Assembly (NCBI RefSeq): GCF_000308615.1 | Contig: NZ_BAGB01000064.1 | Coordinates: 1-34,660, forward strand | Source of the DNA: Nocardia jiangxiensis NBRC 101359 | Lineage (GTDB): Bacteria > Actinomycetota > Actinomycetes > Mycobacteriales > Mycobacteriaceae | DNA: 34,660 bases | Direction of reading: 5' to 3' | In this document: positions 33,753 to 34,660 of the stretch, piece after piece | How the letters are laid out: every line of letters begins with the position of its first letter | Numbering within the stretch: position 1 is the stretch's first letter | Notes under the pieces: generated by a model | Seen by the model: only the letters and a program-made list of their open reading frames with translations | Told to the model about the DNA's origin: nothing | Databases searched by the model: none | Translations under genes and position numbers: made by a program

Positions 33753-34070
33753 TTGCCGGACGAAACGCTTCCCGGTGCCGCCGAGGATTCCGCGATCACC
33801 TGGCGTAGTGCAGCGCGGATCCTGTTCCAGGCACCACCGCTGCCGTTCGAACTGTTCGTTGCGGTCAAGAAGACCGACTCCGGCGTATCTGCCCCGTTCT
33901 CTACCAAGGCGGCCCGCTACGTCCAACACGCGGCGGGATTGCCCAGCGGCGAGCAGCCGATCGGGGACATGATCCGGCTGCTTCACCACGAACTCGCACG
34001 GATTCTCTTACACGAGGAGAAGGCGATGACTACCTCGGTCGGCGCGCCGGGACGCCCAGAGGCACTCTGA
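33753..34070 (+). CDS. Hypothetical protein, start uncertain
   Basis: TTG 33753 gives 105 residues (PDETLPGAAEDSAITW, ARILFQAPPLPFELFVAVKK, MIRLLHHELARILLHEEKAM), rich in helix. Coding character extends upstream (ISAEHRIDAITDVLAKAIEQ from 33693), but no start codon is found in that frame, which suggests the gene begins earlier and is broken, perhaps joining the ORF at 33524. No family recognised. Confidence 0.4.
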   Translation: MPDETLPGAAEDSAITWRSAARILFQAPPLPFELFVAVKKTDSGVSAPFSTKAARYVQHAAGLPSGEQPIGDMIRLLHHELARILLHEEKAMTTSVGAPGRPEAL

Positions 34071-34122
34071 CGCACGCTGGCCTCGCCCGGCGAATCCGGC
34101 CGAGGCCAGCGCGACGGGGCTG

Positions 34123-34555
34123 TCACGGCCTGCGCCCGCCCGCCCCGTACATCGCGATGTCGACATCGGCGATCGTGCCGATGTGAATCGGGTCGGGCCG
34201 CCACTTGTGCATCCGCACCAAGCCAGGCTCCTCCAGTTCGAGCCCGTCGAAGAACTGCTGCGCTTGGGCTTTGGTGCGCCATCTCAGGGTTTCGCCGTGT
34301 GAGTGGTACAGGTCGCGAACCCTTGGCCAGTGGCTCGGGAGCGAAGCCGTCGGTGGCGATCGTCGCGGCGAAGTGGCTTCCCGAGGGCAGGACGTCGATC
34401 ACGTGGCGGGCGACGCGCCATGCTCCGTCGTCGTCCTCGATGAAATGCAGCCCGATGGGCTCGTCCAGGGTGAGGGTTTCACGCAGTTGCGGGGCGGTCA
34501 GGATCGCCTCCGGCTCGCGCATGTCGGCGTCGAATACCGCGATACCAGAACGGAA
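34123..34555 (-). pseudogene. SAM-dependent methyltransferase (PF04672 type), C-terminal part, frameshifted
   Basis: Two minus-strand frames give the end of an actinobacterial S-adenosylmethionine methyltransferase of the DUF574/Methyltransf_19 kind. The first reads VFDADMREPEAILTAPQLRE, LTLDEPIGLHFIEDD and HVIDVLPSGSHFAATI. After a shift near 34320 the second reads VRDLYHSHGETLRWRTKAQA, FFDGLELEEPGLVRMHKWRP and DVDIAMYGAGGRRP, to a stop at 34123. The usual hydrophobic LLVAV before LHFI is missing, and the SAM-binding N-terminal half is absent. So it is a decayed remnant. Confidence 0.75.
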
Positions 34556-34660
34556 GACTGTCTCGAATGAAGATCCGGATGGTAATACAACAGAACGTGC
34601 TATTCGGCGCAGGGATCTACGCGTACGAGGGCATGATCCGCGCCCCGCATCTGGAATCCC

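Overview
The window is high-GC DNA with GTG/TTG starts and actinobacterial protein families: an Lsr2 nucleoid protein, a PknK-type kinase/LuxR regulator, a probable F420-dependent luciferase-like oxidoreductase, a DHA2 exporter with TetR control, and large serine recombinases. A mycolic-acid actinomycete such as Nocardia is the best guess (inference from protein families, no search run).

Layout. 1-2.2 kb: an intact exporter/TetR operon behind a promoter flanked by two operator-like dyads. 2.5-3.0 kb: an intact SMI1/KNR4 (SUKH) gene. 3.4-5.0 kb: a junkyard of resolvase, transposase and TetR fragments joined end to end. 5.0-5.9 kb: a secreted phospholipase-A2-like protein. 6.1-7.1 kb: strong hairpins and terminators, then a small membrane protein overlapping a protein made of a primary-sigma-type region 4 plus a C-terminal zinc ribbon. 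7.2-7.35 kb: an IS3 OrfA stub. 7.6-16.6 kb (minus): one 2985-residue NRPS, A-T-E-C-A-T-C plus a degenerate half A domain, closed by a hairpin just past its stop. 16.6-21.6 kb: almost wholly decayed DNA (GntR/IS3 chimera, IS481 tail, ferredoxin-reductase and acetyltransferase remnants, a decayed copy of the zinc ribbon). 21.8-25.1 kb: an intact PknK-like regulator. 25.6-27.2 kb: a frameshifted IS110 transposase beside an IS3 OrfB tail. 27.2-28.3 kb: a luciferase-like oxidoreductase coupled to a 45-residue ORF. 28.6-28.95 kb: a resolvase remnant. 29.2-29.8 kb: a six-helix membrane protein. 30-30.8 kb: a frameshifted pentapeptide-repeat protein. 30.8-31.9 kb: a small ORF overlapping a large serine recombinase that is cut by an IS481 fragment. 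32.5-34.6 kb: a small hypothetical gene, lsr2, two small unknown ORFs and a decayed SAM methyltransferase.

Overall this looks like an accessory or island region eroded by several insertion-sequence families (IS3, IS110, IS481, Tn3-type resolvases), with a few intact islands of function: drug export, the NRPS, the PknK regulator, the oxidoreductase and Lsr2. The most unusual items are the NRPS that ends in a dead A domain yet has its own terminator, and the sigma-region-4/zinc-ribbon protein with a decayed second copy 14 kb away. I found no CRISPR array, tRNA or rRNA.
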